Below are positions 26,519-36,825 of a DNA stretch of 64,000 bases, one piece after another. This DNA comes from Clostridiales bacterium. Lineage in GTDB: Bacteria > Bacillota > Clostridia > Christensenellales > CAG-917. Location of the stretch: assembly GCA_022009995.1 (NCBI GenBank), contig CP091734.1, positions 1,465,730 to 1,529,729 on the forward strand, read 5' to 3'. The notes beneath the pieces were generated by a model. That model was given only the letters and a program-made list of their open reading frames with translations, had not been told where the DNA came from and did no database searches. Every line of letters begins with the position of its first letter. The stretch's first letter is position 1. Made by a program: the position numbers and the translations under genes.

Positions 26519-29093
26519 TGATTTGCTCCATTACGTACGCTTCGATCACGTCGCCTTCCTTGATGTCGTTAAAGTTCTGAATACCCATGCCGCATTCATA
26601 GCCCCTTGCGACTTCCTTGACGTCGTCTTTGAAGCGTTTAAGACTGCTGAGTTCGCCTTCGTACACAAGCGTATTGTCGCGGTACAGGCGGACTTTTGCG
26701 TTTCTGACGATTTTGCCGTCCGTGACGTAGCAGCCTGCGACCGTGCCTGCGCCCGTGATGCGGTAAACCTGACGGACTTCGGCGTTGCCCAGAATGTTTT
26801 CACGGAATTTCGGCGCAAGCATACCCTTGATTGCGGCGTTGACGTCGTCGATTGCGTCGTAGATAACGCGATAAAGTCTGATGTCGATATTCGAGCGTTC
26901 CGCACTTGCCTTCGCTTTTGCGTCGGGACGTACGTTGAAGCCGATTATGATCGCGCCGCTTGTCGATGCAAGCATTACGTCAGATTCGTTGACCGCGCCG
27001 ACCGCGCCGTGAATGACCGAAATCTTGACCTCGTCGTTGGACAGTTTCAAGGGATTGTTTGACCGCCTCCACGCTGCCCTGAACGTCGGCTTTGATGATG
27101 ATATTAAGGGTTTTGGTTTCGCCTTTCTTGATTTGCGCAAAGATGTCGTCCAGCGACGTCGACGCTTTCATATTGTTCATTTCGTTGCGAAGTTTCATGA
27201 TACGTTCGCTTACGACCTGTTTTGCAAATTTTTCGTCCTGAACGACGGTGATGGGATCGCCCGCGTTAGGCACTTCCGAAAATCCGAGCACGGATACGGG
27301 AACGGACGGACCTGCCGATTTCACGTTTTTACCCTTGTCGTCAATCATTCCGCGGATTTTCCCTGTGCAAGTGCCGGCAACGACAAAGTCGCCGACGTGC
27401 AACGTTCCGTTTTGTACGAGGACGGTTGCAAGAGGTCCTTTGCCTTTGTCAAGTTTCGCCTCGATAATACTGCCTTTTGCGGAGCGGTTCGGGTTTGCTT
27501 TCAGTTCCAGAATATCGGACACAAGAAGTATCGTTTCCAGAAGTTCGTTCACGCCTTCGCCCGTTTTCGCGCTGACGTATACGACGGGAGTCGTGCCGCC
27601 CCACGCTTCGGGAACGAGATCGTATTCGGTGAGTTGTTGCAAAACTCTTTCGGGTTGTGCGCCCGGTTTGTCGATTTTGTTTACCGCGACGATAATCGAA
27701 ACGCCGGCGGTTTTCGCGTGGTTGATTGCCTCGACCGTCTGCGGCATAATGCCGTCGTCTGCTGCAACGACGATGACCGCGATATCCGTAACGAGCGCGC
27801 CTCTTAAACGCATGCTCGTGAACGCTTCGTGTCCCGGGGTATCGAGGAACGTAATGTTCCTGCCGTTCAGCGACACGGTGTACGCGCCGATATGCTGCGT
27901 GATGCCGCCCGCTTCACCCGACGCAACGCTGCTCTTTCTGATGTAGTCGAGAAGCGAGGTTTTGCCGTGGTCGACGTGTCCCATAATGGTGATAATCGGG
28001 GGACGCGAAACTTTGTCGGCGTCGGTGTCGTTTTCTTCGTCGCGGATATCTTCAAGTTTGTCTTCCGCGGTCTTTTCGGGTTCGTACGAAAGCGTGACTC
28101 CGAGTTCTCCCGCAACAAGGTCAGCGGTGTCAAAGTCGATGACGTCGTTTATCGTCTTCATTATGCCCAAAAGCATAAGTTGTTTCAGAATTTCGCTGCC
28201 CGTCTTGCCGATTTCTCGGAAAGTTGTTTGATTGAGATAAACTCGGTCGTGATGACAGCCTTATCTATGGTTGTGGTTTCGGTGATGTTGAAGCCGTTTT
28301 TCTTCGGACGTTTTTTAAGGTAACGTCCGCTTTGCGTGCTTTCGCCTTCCTCGTCGATATTGCCGAGGTTGTCTTCAACGATAAAGCCGCGCCTTATCAG
28401 CGACTTTTTGTTCTGAGCCTTTTTGTCGTCCTGCGGAGAGCCTGCTTTCTTTTGCGGAGCGGCGTTCCCCTTAAAGCCCTTGTTGTTTGCGTTTGCGGGA
28501 GGCGGCGGAGGCGTCGCGCCCGTTCTGGGCTTCTGGAAACCGCCCGTCTGCTGTTGCGGACGCGCGTTGTTTTGTCCCTGCGGACGATTATTATTGTTGA
28601 AACCTGCGCCTTGCGGACGATTTTGTCCCTGCGGACGGTCCTGACGAGGTTTTCTGTCGTCTTGTGTGAAAATGCGTGTTTGTACGACGGGTTTTTGTTC
28701 GGTCTTTGCCGCTTCGGGTTTCTTTAAGGGTACTTGCGGCGCTGCGGGAGCCGCAACCTCTTCTTTGACTTCGACGGGTTTTTCGGGCGCGACTTCGGGT
28801 TTTTCTTCTTCCTTTGCCTTTGCCGCGGCTTCTTCTTCCGCCTTTTTCTTTTCGGCTTCTTCCTTTTGGATTCTCAAAAGTTCTTCCGCTTCTTTTCTTC
28901 TTTCTTCTTCGGCGCGTCTTTCCTCTTCCTCACGCGCTTTTTTCGCCTTGATTTCAAGGATATTATCGGTGAGCGCGCGAAGTTTTACGGAAAGTTCCGT
29001 CAGTTTTTGAAGCGCGGGAGATACGACGTCGGTTTTTACCGAGCCGAGTCCTTTCGTGCCGCCTTCATAATTTTTCGCATTATTTTCTGCCAT
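26511..29093 (-). CDS. infB: Translation initiation factor IF-2 (two frameshifts in this sequence)
   Basis: About 861 residues. A long charged and proline/glycine/asparagine-rich N-terminus with coiled coil is followed by the IF2-N domain, the GTPase domain ([28 protein letters not shown]) and the C-terminal domains. Shifts lie near 28206 (one A missing, restores [12 protein letters not shown]) and near 27048 (one C extra, restores [14 protein letters not shown]). ATG at 29091-29093 has GGAGG upstream. Confidence 0.96.
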
Positions 29094-29106
29094 TAAATTA
29101 CCTCCG

Positions 29107-29400
29107 CTATTTCGCATTTTCAATTATAGCATTCGCAAGGCTGACGTCGGTGACGGCGACCACCTTGCAGTTTTGTTTTTTGAATATTTCCTCAATCGTG
29201 CCGTTTTCAAGGGTGACGACGGGAGAGTTTGACCTTTCGGCGTAGTTCTTTATCCGTTTTGCGGTGTTTTGCATTGCGTCCGCGCCAAGTACGATGACGG
29301 GCACGCTTTTTTTCATTAAAATGCGCTCCGTCCCGAACACGATTTTGTTCGCGCGGGCGGCGAACCCCAGATAACTACGAATTTTGTCCGAGTTTTGCAT
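29107..29400 (-). CDS. ylxQ: L7Ae-family ribosomal-like protein YlxQ
   Basis: A 97-residue L7Ae/L30e-fold RNA-binding protein (LGFAARANKIVFGTERIL, VIVLGADAMQNTAKRI). It lies between ylxR and infB as in most Bacillota and overlaps ylxR. The exact RNA target is not established. Confidence 0.9.
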   Translation of the reverse strand: MQNSDKIRSYLGFAARANKIVFGTERILMKKSVPVIVLGADAMQNTAKRIKNYAERSNSPVVTLENGTIEEIFKKQNCKVVAVTDVSLANAIIENAK

Positions 29401-29647
29401 ATTCTTCCTTTAAGGATTCGTAAACTTCGTCCGAAAGTTTTTCCTGAAACACTCTGTCGAAAACGCGTTTTTTGACGCATTTTTCAAAGCATTCGGGATT
29501 TTTGCAGACGTACGCGCCGCGCCCCGCTTTTTTGCCGGTAAGGTCGATTGAAACGCCGTCCGCACCTTTTACGACGCGGATAAGATCCGGCTTTTCAAAC
29601 ATATTTCGGCATACGACGCACATGCGCGACGGGATTTTCTTAGGCAT
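29375..29647 (-). CDS. ylxR: RNA-binding protein YlxR
   Basis: A 90-residue protein with RMCVVCRNMFEKPDLIRVV and GRGAYVCKNPECFEKC, the family signature. YlxR-type proteins bind RNA and have been linked to RNase P. ATG at 29645-29647 is preferred; a longer in-frame start would reach further into nusA. It overlaps the nusA end by 8 nt. Confidence 0.92.
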   Translation of the reverse strand: MPKKIPSRMCVVCRNMFEKPDLIRVVKGADGVSIDLTGKKAGRGAYVCKNPECFEKCVKKRVFDRVFQEKLSDEVYESLKEEYAKLGQNS

Positions 29648-30722
29648 TTTCGTTCTCCGCCGATTCAACCGACAGCGTCTTCATAACTTCGCTGTAAGGT
29701 TTGACGTCGATTTTCCAGCCGGTGAGTTTCGCAGCAAGACGCGCGTTTTGTCCTTGCTTGCCGATTGCGAGCGAGAGTTTTTCGTCGGCGACAACGACTT
29801 TCGCTTTCTTTTCTTCTTCGTTGATTTGCACCATCTGCACGGGAGCGGGACTGAGTGCGCGGGCGACGAATTCAAGAGGATCGGTGCAGTAAGGAATGAT
29901 GTCGATTTTTTCACCGCCGAGTTCTGCGACGATTGCGTTTACGCGGCTGCCTTTGGGACCGATGCACGCGCCGATTGCGTCAACCGACGGATCGTCCGAC
30001 GACACTGCCATTTTCGTGCGGTAGCCCGCCTCGCGGACGATACCGTTGATTTTGACAAGTCCGCTGCGGATTTCGGGTACTTCCAACTCGAACATACGTT
30101 TTACAAAGCCCGCCGCGCTTCTCGACACGACAACCTGCGCGCCGAAGTCGGTGCTTCTGACCTTTTTGACGTACACTTTCACGACGTCGCCGATGTTCAG
30201 GCGTTCGCCCTGAATCTGGTCGGGAAGTCCCAAAACGCCTTCCATCTGGTTTCCGGAGATTTCGACGTAATAAGTCATACCTTCTTTACGTCTTACGGTT
30301 GCCGACACGATTTCGCCCTCGCGTTCGGTCATTTCGTTCATGACGACGTCGCGACTTGCGTCGTTGATGCGTTGCATGATGACTTGTTTTGCGGTTTGCG
30401 CCGCAATGCGGGAAAAGTCCTTGGGCGTGACGTCTTCGACGACGACGTCGCCGAGTTTATAAGACGGTTTGATCGCCTGCGCGTCTTCCAAAGAAATTTC
30501 TTTTTCGGGATCTTCGACGGTTTCCACGACGTTTCTGTACGCAAACACTTTGATGGTGTTGCGGGTTTCGTCGCAGCGCACTGTTATCTGACGCGCCTCG
30601 CCGTATTCTTTTTTGAAAGCGAAAAGTATGCCCGCTTCAAGCGCTTCGATCATTTTTTCGCGACTTATTTTCTTTTCCTGTTCCAGCAAATCGAGTGCCT
30701 GGAAAAAGTCCTTGTTTACCAT
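29640..30722 (-). CDS. nusA: Transcription termination/antitermination factor NusA
   Basis: A 360-residue NusA with the N-terminal RNA polymerase-binding domain, S1 domain (GEIVSATVRRKEGMTYYVEI) and two KH domains (IGACIGPKGSRVNAIVAEL, LSLAIGKQGQNARLAAKL). No C-terminal acidic repeats, as usual for Bacillota. Second gene of the rimP operon. Frame intact. Confidence 0.97.
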   Translation of the reverse strand: MVNKDFFQALDLLEQEKKISREKMIEALEAGILFAFKKEYGEARQITVRCDETRNTIKVFAYRNVVETVEDPEKEISLEDAQAIKPSYKLGDVVVEDVTPKDFSRIAAQTAKQVIMQRINDASRDVVMNEMTEREGEIVSATVRRKEGMTYYVEISGNQMEGVLGLPDQIQGERLNIGDVVKVYVKKVRSTDFGAQVVVSRSAAGFVKRMFELEVPEIRSGLVKINGIVREAGYRTKMAVSSDDPSVDAIGACIGPKGSRVNAIVAELGGEKIDIIPYCTDPLEFVARALSPAPVQMVQINEEEKKAKVVVADEKLSLAIGKQGQNARLAAKLTGWKIDVKPYSEVMKTLSVESAENENA

Positions 30723-30769
30723 ATTACCTCCTGCGGAAAACCGCTATATTAAGTTTTGATTTTTTATTT

Positions 30770-31255
30770 TTATTCGAAACGGATTGCAAGACTTGCCTTT
30801 GCGATTTCTTTTTTTGAAAGCGTCAACGACTTGTTAAGGTCTTTGCCCGTTTTGATATCGGTGAGTTTAATCGTGATTCCGTCGTCGTCGAAACTGTCCA
30901 GAATCCCCGTGATTTTTTTGTTGCCGTCGATTTTTTGGAACAAGGAAATTTCAAGTTCCTGCCCTTTGCGGCGGCGGAAATCGTCGGCGGTTTTAAGCGG
31001 CCAGTCAAGCCCCATCGACGATACTTCCAAATTGTACGATTTGTCGCCGAAAGGATTTATCTCGTCAAAGAGCGCGTCGACGGCGTTGTGGACTTTTTCG
31101 CAATCGTCCAGCCCCATGTCACCTTCTTTGAAAATAACGACGGTAACGGTGTCGGTGCCGTACTGCACGCTTGTTTTGACGTCGACGAGTTCATAGCCCA
31201 ATCCTTCGACCACGGGCGCGATTTTTTCCTTGATTTTCAATACTTCTTGTTTCAT
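30770..31255 (-). CDS. rimP: Ribosome maturation factor RimP
   Basis: A 161-residue protein with GLGYELVDVKTSVQYGTDTV and VSSMGLDWPLKTADDF; the usual SSPGLxRPL block is changed to SSMGLDWPL. It acts in 30S assembly. AAAGGAACG precedes ATG at 31253-31255. First gene of the nusA-infB operon. Confidence 0.94.
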   Translation of the reverse strand: MKQEVLKIKEKIAPVVEGLGYELVDVKTSVQYGTDTVTVVIFKEGDMGLDDCEKVHNAVDALFDEINPFGDKSYNLEVSSMGLDWPLKTADDFRRRKGQELEISLFQKIDGNKKITGILDSFDDDGITIKLTDIKTGKDLNKSLTLSKKEIAKASLAIRFE

Positions 31256-31322
31256 AATCGTTCCTTTATACGAATAAGAGCGAGCCGTCAAGGCTCACTC
31301 TCACTTTCGATGCTAGCATAGA
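31256..31322 (-). promoter_or_regulatory. Leader hairpin of the rimP operon
   Basis: GAGTGAGCC pairs with GGCTCGCTC in the transcript leader, followed by TTATTC, not a T-run. Possible control element; unproven. Confidence 0.4.
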
Positions 31323-31323
31323 T

Positions 31324-31352
31324 ATAATAACATATATATATTCTATATGCAA
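31324..31352 (-). promoter_or_regulatory. Promoter of the rimP-nusA-infB operon
   Basis: TTGCAT and TATTAT separated by 17 bp, about 70 bp upstream of rimP. Confidence 0.65.
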
Positions 31353-31375
31353 TTATTTTTAAGCGTTTTTTAACT

Positions 31376-33091
31376 TTATTTCAACTTTTCGGCAAGAATT
31401 ATGAAAAGTTTTGCCGTCGCGATGGCGTCAAAGTCGGCGTTGTGCGCGTTTTCAAGGTTGATATGAAAGTGCTTTGCAAGGTTTCCGAGATTGTAACTCG
31501 GCAGCCTGTATTGCTGTTTTGCAAGGATAAGCGTGTCGAGCACGGGATTGTCGAAGTTATAGCCGCTTTCCCTTGCAAGCCGCGAAAGTATCGGCAAATC
31601 GTATCCGCAGGCGTTGTGTCCGACAAGCGTCGCGCCGCGGGTGAACTTGAAAAAGTCGGGGACGACGTCCTTGAACTCCGGCGCGCAAACGACGTCGCTG
31701 TCGTAAATTCCGTGAATCGCGCTCGTCGCCTCCGGGATATGACAACAGGGGTTTATCAGCGTGTTGAAAGTTTCCACGATTTTCCCGTCGACGATTTTGT
31801 AACTTCCGAGTTGCACCACCATGCAATGCTGCACGTCGAGCCCCGTCGTTTCAAGGTCGAATACGACGAAAGTCTTACCTTTCAGGTAAGGCGCGACTTC
31901 CTTTTCGCCGCCAAGAAGATCGTCCATGCTGCTTTGCGACTCTTCAAAATACTTTTCGGGACGCACGAGATAATAGTTTTTGTTTGCGGATTTTTGCGGT
32001 AATTCGGTCTTGATCGTGGAATAATCGACGTCCGCAAGCCACATTTTATCGACCATAATCTGTTTCGAGCCGTTTCTGTCGCTGAGTTTTCCGGAAATTA
32101 CGACGTTCTTTTCGTCGCGCAAAGACAAATCCAGCGCGTTGACCTTGGTATCCCTTGCAAAATACACGACCGAAAGTTTGCCGGTCGTGTCGTCGATTGT
32201 GAACGTGTACATCGGCAGCTTTTCATCGGTCGTATTCTTTTTGAACCGCCCTCCCGTCGGAAGGTTGAGCCCGAAGTTTTTGTTGCGGTATTCCCGCTTT
32301 TCAAGCCCGACCACACGCCCGCAGACGGTTGCCGCTTCCATTGTGTCTTTAATGTCGGATATGTACATCGGCAAAACGTTCATATACGCTTTCCCGACAA
32401 GATTTTCAAGCGCGGTTGCTTTGATCTGTCTTGCGTCGCCGTAAATCACGATGGTGTCGTCGGACGGATCGATAAGGTCGGAAAACACGTCGTTTCCGTC
32501 TTCTTTTACCGTGCCGTCCGCGCTGACTTTAATATCACAATTAAAGCCCGCATTTTCAACGGTTTTCAGACTTTTTTCGGCAATTTTTTTCTTTTCTTCG
32601 TCAGAAATGTATTTTTCGACAACTTCAAAATTGACGTTTTCAACAAAATTTTCGTTCAGATAATCGACGATTTTTTCTTTCACGTCGTCGGCTTTCAGCA
32701 TTGACGAATACGCCTTTTGCGCCTTGATTTTCACGTCGATTACGTAGTCGTTCACCTGTATGCTCACGTCCTCGGGCTTAATCATTCCCGCGGCGATTCC
32801 CATATATTTTTGCAGGGCTTGCATAAGTTTGACTCTGACGGTGTCTTCGTCCGCATACACTTTGGTATATCTCACCGAAAACGTGATTTCGTCGGGCACG
32901 AGCGGCACGACGGCTTTCACGATATCGTCTTTCACGCGGTCGGAAAGTACGCCGCCGTCAATCGACTGGGCAGACGCCAGAAAATGCAAAATAAGGTTGT
33001 TGTCGCTCACGCTGTACTCTGCGCGAACGAACCTGACGAACGGATATTTATTGTCCGTAAGTTTTTTGAATTCAACGTCAAACTTTTTCAT
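31376..33091 (-). CDS. PolC-like protein with exonuclease but no polymerase domain
   Basis: A 571-residue protein at the place where clostridial polC (about 1430 residues) normally lies, between ispG and rimP. It has the PolC N-terminal region, an OB-fold domain (TVCGRVVGLEKREYRNKN) and a DEDDh 3'-5' exonuclease (FVVFDLETTGLD, LVGHNACGYDLPIL, NAHNADFDAIATAKLF) with all acidic residues and the histidine. It then stops; PHP and polymerase domains are absent and no remnant follows before rimP. The frame is intact, so this is not an obvious sequencing break. It may be a proofreading or repair exonuclease working with another polymerase, or polC was split and lies elsewhere. Confidence 0.85.
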   Translation of the reverse strand: MKKFDVEFKKLTDNKYPFVRFVRAEYSVSDNNLILHFLASAQSIDGGVLSDRVKDDIVKAVVPLVPDEITFSVRYTKVYADEDTVRVKLMQALQKYMGIAAGMIKPEDVSIQVNDYVIDVKIKAQKAYSSMLKADDVKEKIVDYLNENFVENVNFEVVEKYISDEEKKKIAEKSLKTVENAGFNCDIKVSADGTVKEDGNDVFSDLIDPSDDTIVIYGDARQIKATALENLVGKAYMNVLPMYISDIKDTMEAATVCGRVVGLEKREYRNKNFGLNLPTGGRFKKNTTDEKLPMYTFTIDDTTGKLSVVYFARDTKVNALDLSLRDEKNVVISGKLSDRNGSKQIMVDKMWLADVDYSTIKTELPQKSANKNYYLVRPEKYFEESQSSMDDLLGGEKEVAPYLKGKTFVVFDLETTGLDVQHCMVVQLGSYKIVDGKIVETFNTLINPCCHIPEATSAIHGIYDSDVVCAPEFKDVVPDFFKFTRGATLVGHNACGYDLPILSRLARESGYNFDNPVLDTLILAKQQYRLPSYNLGNLAKHFHINLENAHNADFDAIATAKLFIILAEKLK

Positions 33092-34120
33092 TTTGTGCCT
33101 TATATTTTGCAATCAATGCGTTTATTTCATCAAAAATCAACGAATTGTCGATTGTTTTTGTAATTTTTCCTTTTTCAAAAATCACCGATTTTTCCTTGCC
33201 GCCGGCAATTCCGAAGTCGGCTTTTTCGCCTTCACCGACGCCGTTCACGACGCAACCCATAACCGCGACTTTCAGCCCTTTTGTTCCCGCAAGCATTTTC
33301 TCGACTTTCGTCGCAAGGTCGAAAAGCGGGATTTCCGTGCGGGCGCACGTCGGACAGGCAATCACTTCGCTGTCGTCGTTGAGCCCCAATGATTTCAGAA
33401 GCATACGCCCTGCGATTACTTCTTCGACGGGATCTGCCGTCAGCGAAATGCGGATTGTGTCGCCGATTCCGTCCAGCAGCAGCGGCGAAAGTCCTGCCGT
33501 GTTTTTGATAATGCCCCGCTCGAAAGTGCCTGCTTCCGTCACGCCGAGGTGCAGCGGATAATCAAACTCTTTTGAAAATTTCCTTGCCGCGGCGACGCTT
33601 GTCCTGACGTCGGACGATTTCAACGACACGATTATGTCGAAAAAGCCTGCGTTTTCCAGGATTTTTATATGGCGTTTCGCGCTTTCGACAAGCGCGTCGG
33701 CAGGGTTCAGGTTTTTCAGATCCTTTTCAAGGCTTCCCGTATTCACGCCGATTCTTATCGGTATATTTCTTTCTTTTAAGACGTCCGCAAGGTATCTTAC
33801 CTTTCTTTCGTCGCCGATATTGCCGGGGTTTATTCTTACTTTGTCGATGCCGTTTCGGCGGACGCGACCGCAAGTTTATAATCGTACTGAATATCCGCGA
33901 CAAGCGGAATATCCGTCGCGTTTTTAATCTCTTTTATCGCCGCCGCGTCGGTCGCGGAATTTACGGCAAAACGCACGATATCGCAGCCCGCGTTTCGAAG
34001 CGAAATTATCTGCTTTATCGTGTTTTCGACGTCTGCGGTTTTAGTATTGCACATCGACTGTACCGAAATCGGTGCGCCACCGCCGATATAAACGTTTCCG
34101 ACCTTTATTTTTCTTGTCAT
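33078..34120 (-). CDS. ispG: 4-hydroxy-3-methylbut-2-enyl-diphosphate synthase IspG (frameshifted in this sequence)
   Basis: About 347 residues, MEP isoprenoid pathway. The N-terminal TIM barrel has IGGGAPISVQSMCNTKTAD and the C-terminal [4Fe-4S] domain has ACPTCART and GCVVNGVGEGEKADFGIAGG. One G is missing near 33852, restoring AETGIDKVRINPGNIG. It lies two bases after rseP and overlaps the PolC-like gene. Confidence 0.95.
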
Positions 34121-34121
34121 C

Positions 34122-35605
34122 TTATTTAATCATATGGAAAATATCCACGAAAATCGTAAACGTGAACAGTATAATAAGCCCGACCGTGTGGATAATCGCC
34201 TCGACCTTCCTGTTCAACGGTTTGCCACGAATCCACTCAACAAACGTCAGCACGATTTTACTGCCGTCCAGCGCGGGAAGCGGCAACAGATTCATGACCG
34301 CAACGTTCGCCGACAGTATGCACGTAATTAACATCAGATACGGGAATCCCGCCTGCTTTATGCCCGTCGAAAGCGTCGAGATAACGGTAATGGGACCGCC
34401 TGCGCTTTCAAGCCCCATCTTGCCGGTGATAAGCGCGCCAAGCACCGCCAGCACCTTGAACACGATGAAGAAACTGAAAGTGAAACTTCTGCCAAGCGCG
34501 CGGAAGAACCCGAGTTTCTCGGTTGACAGCCGCCTTGTGAAGCCGAAGTTTATCGGTTCGTTGCCGTCTTGCCCCGCGATTAGTTGGGTGTGTCCCGTGA
34601 CGTAACCCGAATACGAAAAATCGGAAATCACTTTGTCCGAGAAGTCTTTTATTGTGTCCTTCGAGATAACGATAGGCACGCTGAAACTGCCGCCTTCGAG
34701 CTCCTGCTGGAACATTATGAAATGCCCGTCGGTCATCGAAGACGTAAGCGTCGCATATTTTTCGGCGGTCAGCGGAGGGACGAACTCGTCGTCGAGATAA
34801 GTCAGCCTGTCGCCCTTTTTAACGACGGTGATAAAGCCTTCGTACTCGACGCCGTCCTTTTCAAATGAAATTGCGGTACCGCTTTTAAGTTCCGCAAGGT
34901 TTCTGTCAAGGTTTTTCTTTTTGCCGTCGATTTTCGTAATATGGTAGTCTTTCAAATTCACCGCGTGATAGGCATTGTCTTTTATATACATCACCTGATA
35001 AAAATCGCTTTTTGCGGTCGGGGCGAAATACTTATACGCGCCCTTTTTAATCGTGACGGTTTGCGCTTTTCCGTTTCTTAAAATTTTGAGTTTTGCTGTG
35101 TCGCCGCATTTACTAAGCATATCCGAGAAATCGTCGTTCATAAGGATATGCTTGATTTTCCCGTCGACGGCAAGAATAATATCGCCTTCCTGCACGACTT
35201 CGGTATTTGCGCCGCCTTCGTACTGCGCGCCGATAACGGAAACCTGCTCGCCGTAAGCGCAAAGAAAATCGTGATGATGAGCATCGCCGAAAGGAAATTG
35301 AAAAACGCCCCGTTAAAAAGAACGATGATCCTTTTCCACGGCGGCATATTGTTGAAAGCCCTCGGGTTGTCGTTATCGTCGTCTTCGCCCTCGAATCCGC
35401 AAAACCCGCCAAGGGGTATCGGACGTATCGAAAACTGCGTGCCCGACTTCATTTTCCTTTTGAAAATCGGCGGGCCGAAGCCTATCGCGAACTCGTTAAT
35501 CTGAAAACCGAGTTTTTTCCCCGCAATGAAGTGTCCGAATTCGTGCACGACGATCATAAACATCAATGCGAGTATCGCGATAACGACGTATAAAATGTTA
35601 AGCAT
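34122..35605 (-). CDS. rseP: Site-2 protease RseP, M50 family (frameshifted in this sequence)
   Basis: About 494 residues, an intramembrane zinc protease. The first helix carries VVHEFGHF (HExxH) and a late helix carries MNLLPLPALDGSKI (the LDG motif); a PDZ-like domain lies between (EGDIILAVDG). The frame changes near 35250, within CGCTTACGG, between FFAL and AYGEQVSVIGAQYEGG. It overlaps dxr by 8 nt. Confidence 0.93.
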
Positions 35606-36779
35606 TACGCTCTGGAACGAGCAAAGCGATGAAAATATCAATTATTACCTCATTGTCTGGCGTATGTACTTTGACTGTTTCGTCAATCGACAAAACTTCG
35701 TCCACGCTTGAAACCTTGTTGCCCCTTATGAAAGACAAGCCTTTTTCGACGTATTTCTCAATATCGGTAAATCCGATTTTGCCCGCGATAAACTGCGCGA
35801 CCGCGATTTCGTCGGCTGCGGATACCGCAACGCACGCGCTCTCGCCGAGTTTCGCCGCGTCGATACACAACGACAAACATTTGAATTTTTTATAATCGGG
35901 ATATTCGAAATGAAGCGAGCCGAGTTTTGCAAGATCAAGACTTTCCGCATAACTTTCGATACGGTCGGGATAAGTCATCGCAAGCTGCACCGGAAGGCGC
36001 ATGTTCGGCATGCTCATACACGCAATCACCGATTTATCGACAAATTCCACAAAGCTGTGAATAACGCTTTCGCGATGGATAATGACGTCGATTTTGCTTT
36101 GCGGAAGATTGAACAGGTTCATTGCCTCGATAACTTCCAAGCCCTTGTTCATCATCGTCGCGCTGTCGATGGAAACTTTCGTACCCATTGCCCAGACGGG
36201 ATGTTTGATTGCCATTTGCGGCGTTACCGCGCGCAGTTGTTCGTCGGTGAAATCGACAAACGGACCGCCCGACGCCGTCAGCGTAACCTTTTTGACATCC
36301 TGAACTTTACCCGCTTTCAGGCACTGGAAAATCGCGCTGTGTTCCGAATCGACGGGAATAATCGTGGAGCCGTATCTTTCGGCTTGCTCCCTGAGAAGTC
36401 TGCCCGCAGCGACGATGGGCTCTTTGTTTGCGATACCCAGCGTGCCGCCGTTTTTCAGAACGTTCATCGACGGTTTCAGACCGCTGATGCCGACCATACC
36501 GTTGATGACGCAGTCGACTTTTATGCACGAAAGCTCGTCAACGGACAAAACCTGCACAAAAGGCGGTTTGTACTTGGTGAATTCGTTCCTTGCGTCGTCG
36601 TCGGTAATCGCGACGTAGCGCGGACGGAATTGATTGATTTGCTCCAAAAGTTTTTTGATGTTGGTATTCGTGGTAAGCCCGATTACTTTGAACGATTCGG
36701 GGTTGCGTTCGCAAATCTGCAACGCCTTCGTGCCGACCGAACCGGTGCTGCCGAATATCACGATTTGTTTCATTCTCAT
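35598..36779 (-). CDS. dxr: 1-deoxy-D-xylulose-5-phosphate reductoisomerase
   Basis: A 393-residue MEP-pathway enzyme with the NADPH motif VIFGSTGSVGTKAL, ANKEPIVAAG and the metal/substrate block IPVDSEHSAIFQCL. The metal-binding GNKE is here ANKE. MRMKQ start at 36779 fits the GAGG upstream. Coupled to rseP. Confidence 0.95.
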   Translation of the reverse strand: MRMKQIVIFGSTGSVGTKALQICERNPESFKVIGLTTNTNIKKLLEQINQFRPRYVAITDDDARNEFTKYKPPFVQVLSVDELSCIKVDCVINGMVGISGLKPSMNVLKNGGTLGIANKEPIVAAGRLLREQAERYGSTIIPVDSEHSAIFQCLKAGKVQDVKKVTLTASGGPFVDFTDEQLRAVTPQMAIKHPVWAMGTKVSIDSATMMNKGLEVIEAMNLFNLPQSKIDVIIHRESVIHSFVEFVDKSVIACMSMPNMRLPVQLAMTYPDRIESYAESLDLAKLGSLHFEYPDYKKFKCLSLCIDAAKLGESACVAVSAADEIAVAQFIAGKIGFTDIEKYVEKGLSFIRGNKVSSVDEVLSIDETVKVHTPDNEVIIDIFIALLVPERNA

Positions 36780-36825
36780 AATATACAACCTCTTTTAGTA
36801 TTTATATCCGTAAACGCCCGGGATA

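Noticed and set aside
26511..29093. Programmed ribosomal frameshifting in infB and other genes
   Set aside because: Too many unrelated genes are affected, with shifts in both directions and no slippery heptamer plus stimulator pattern.
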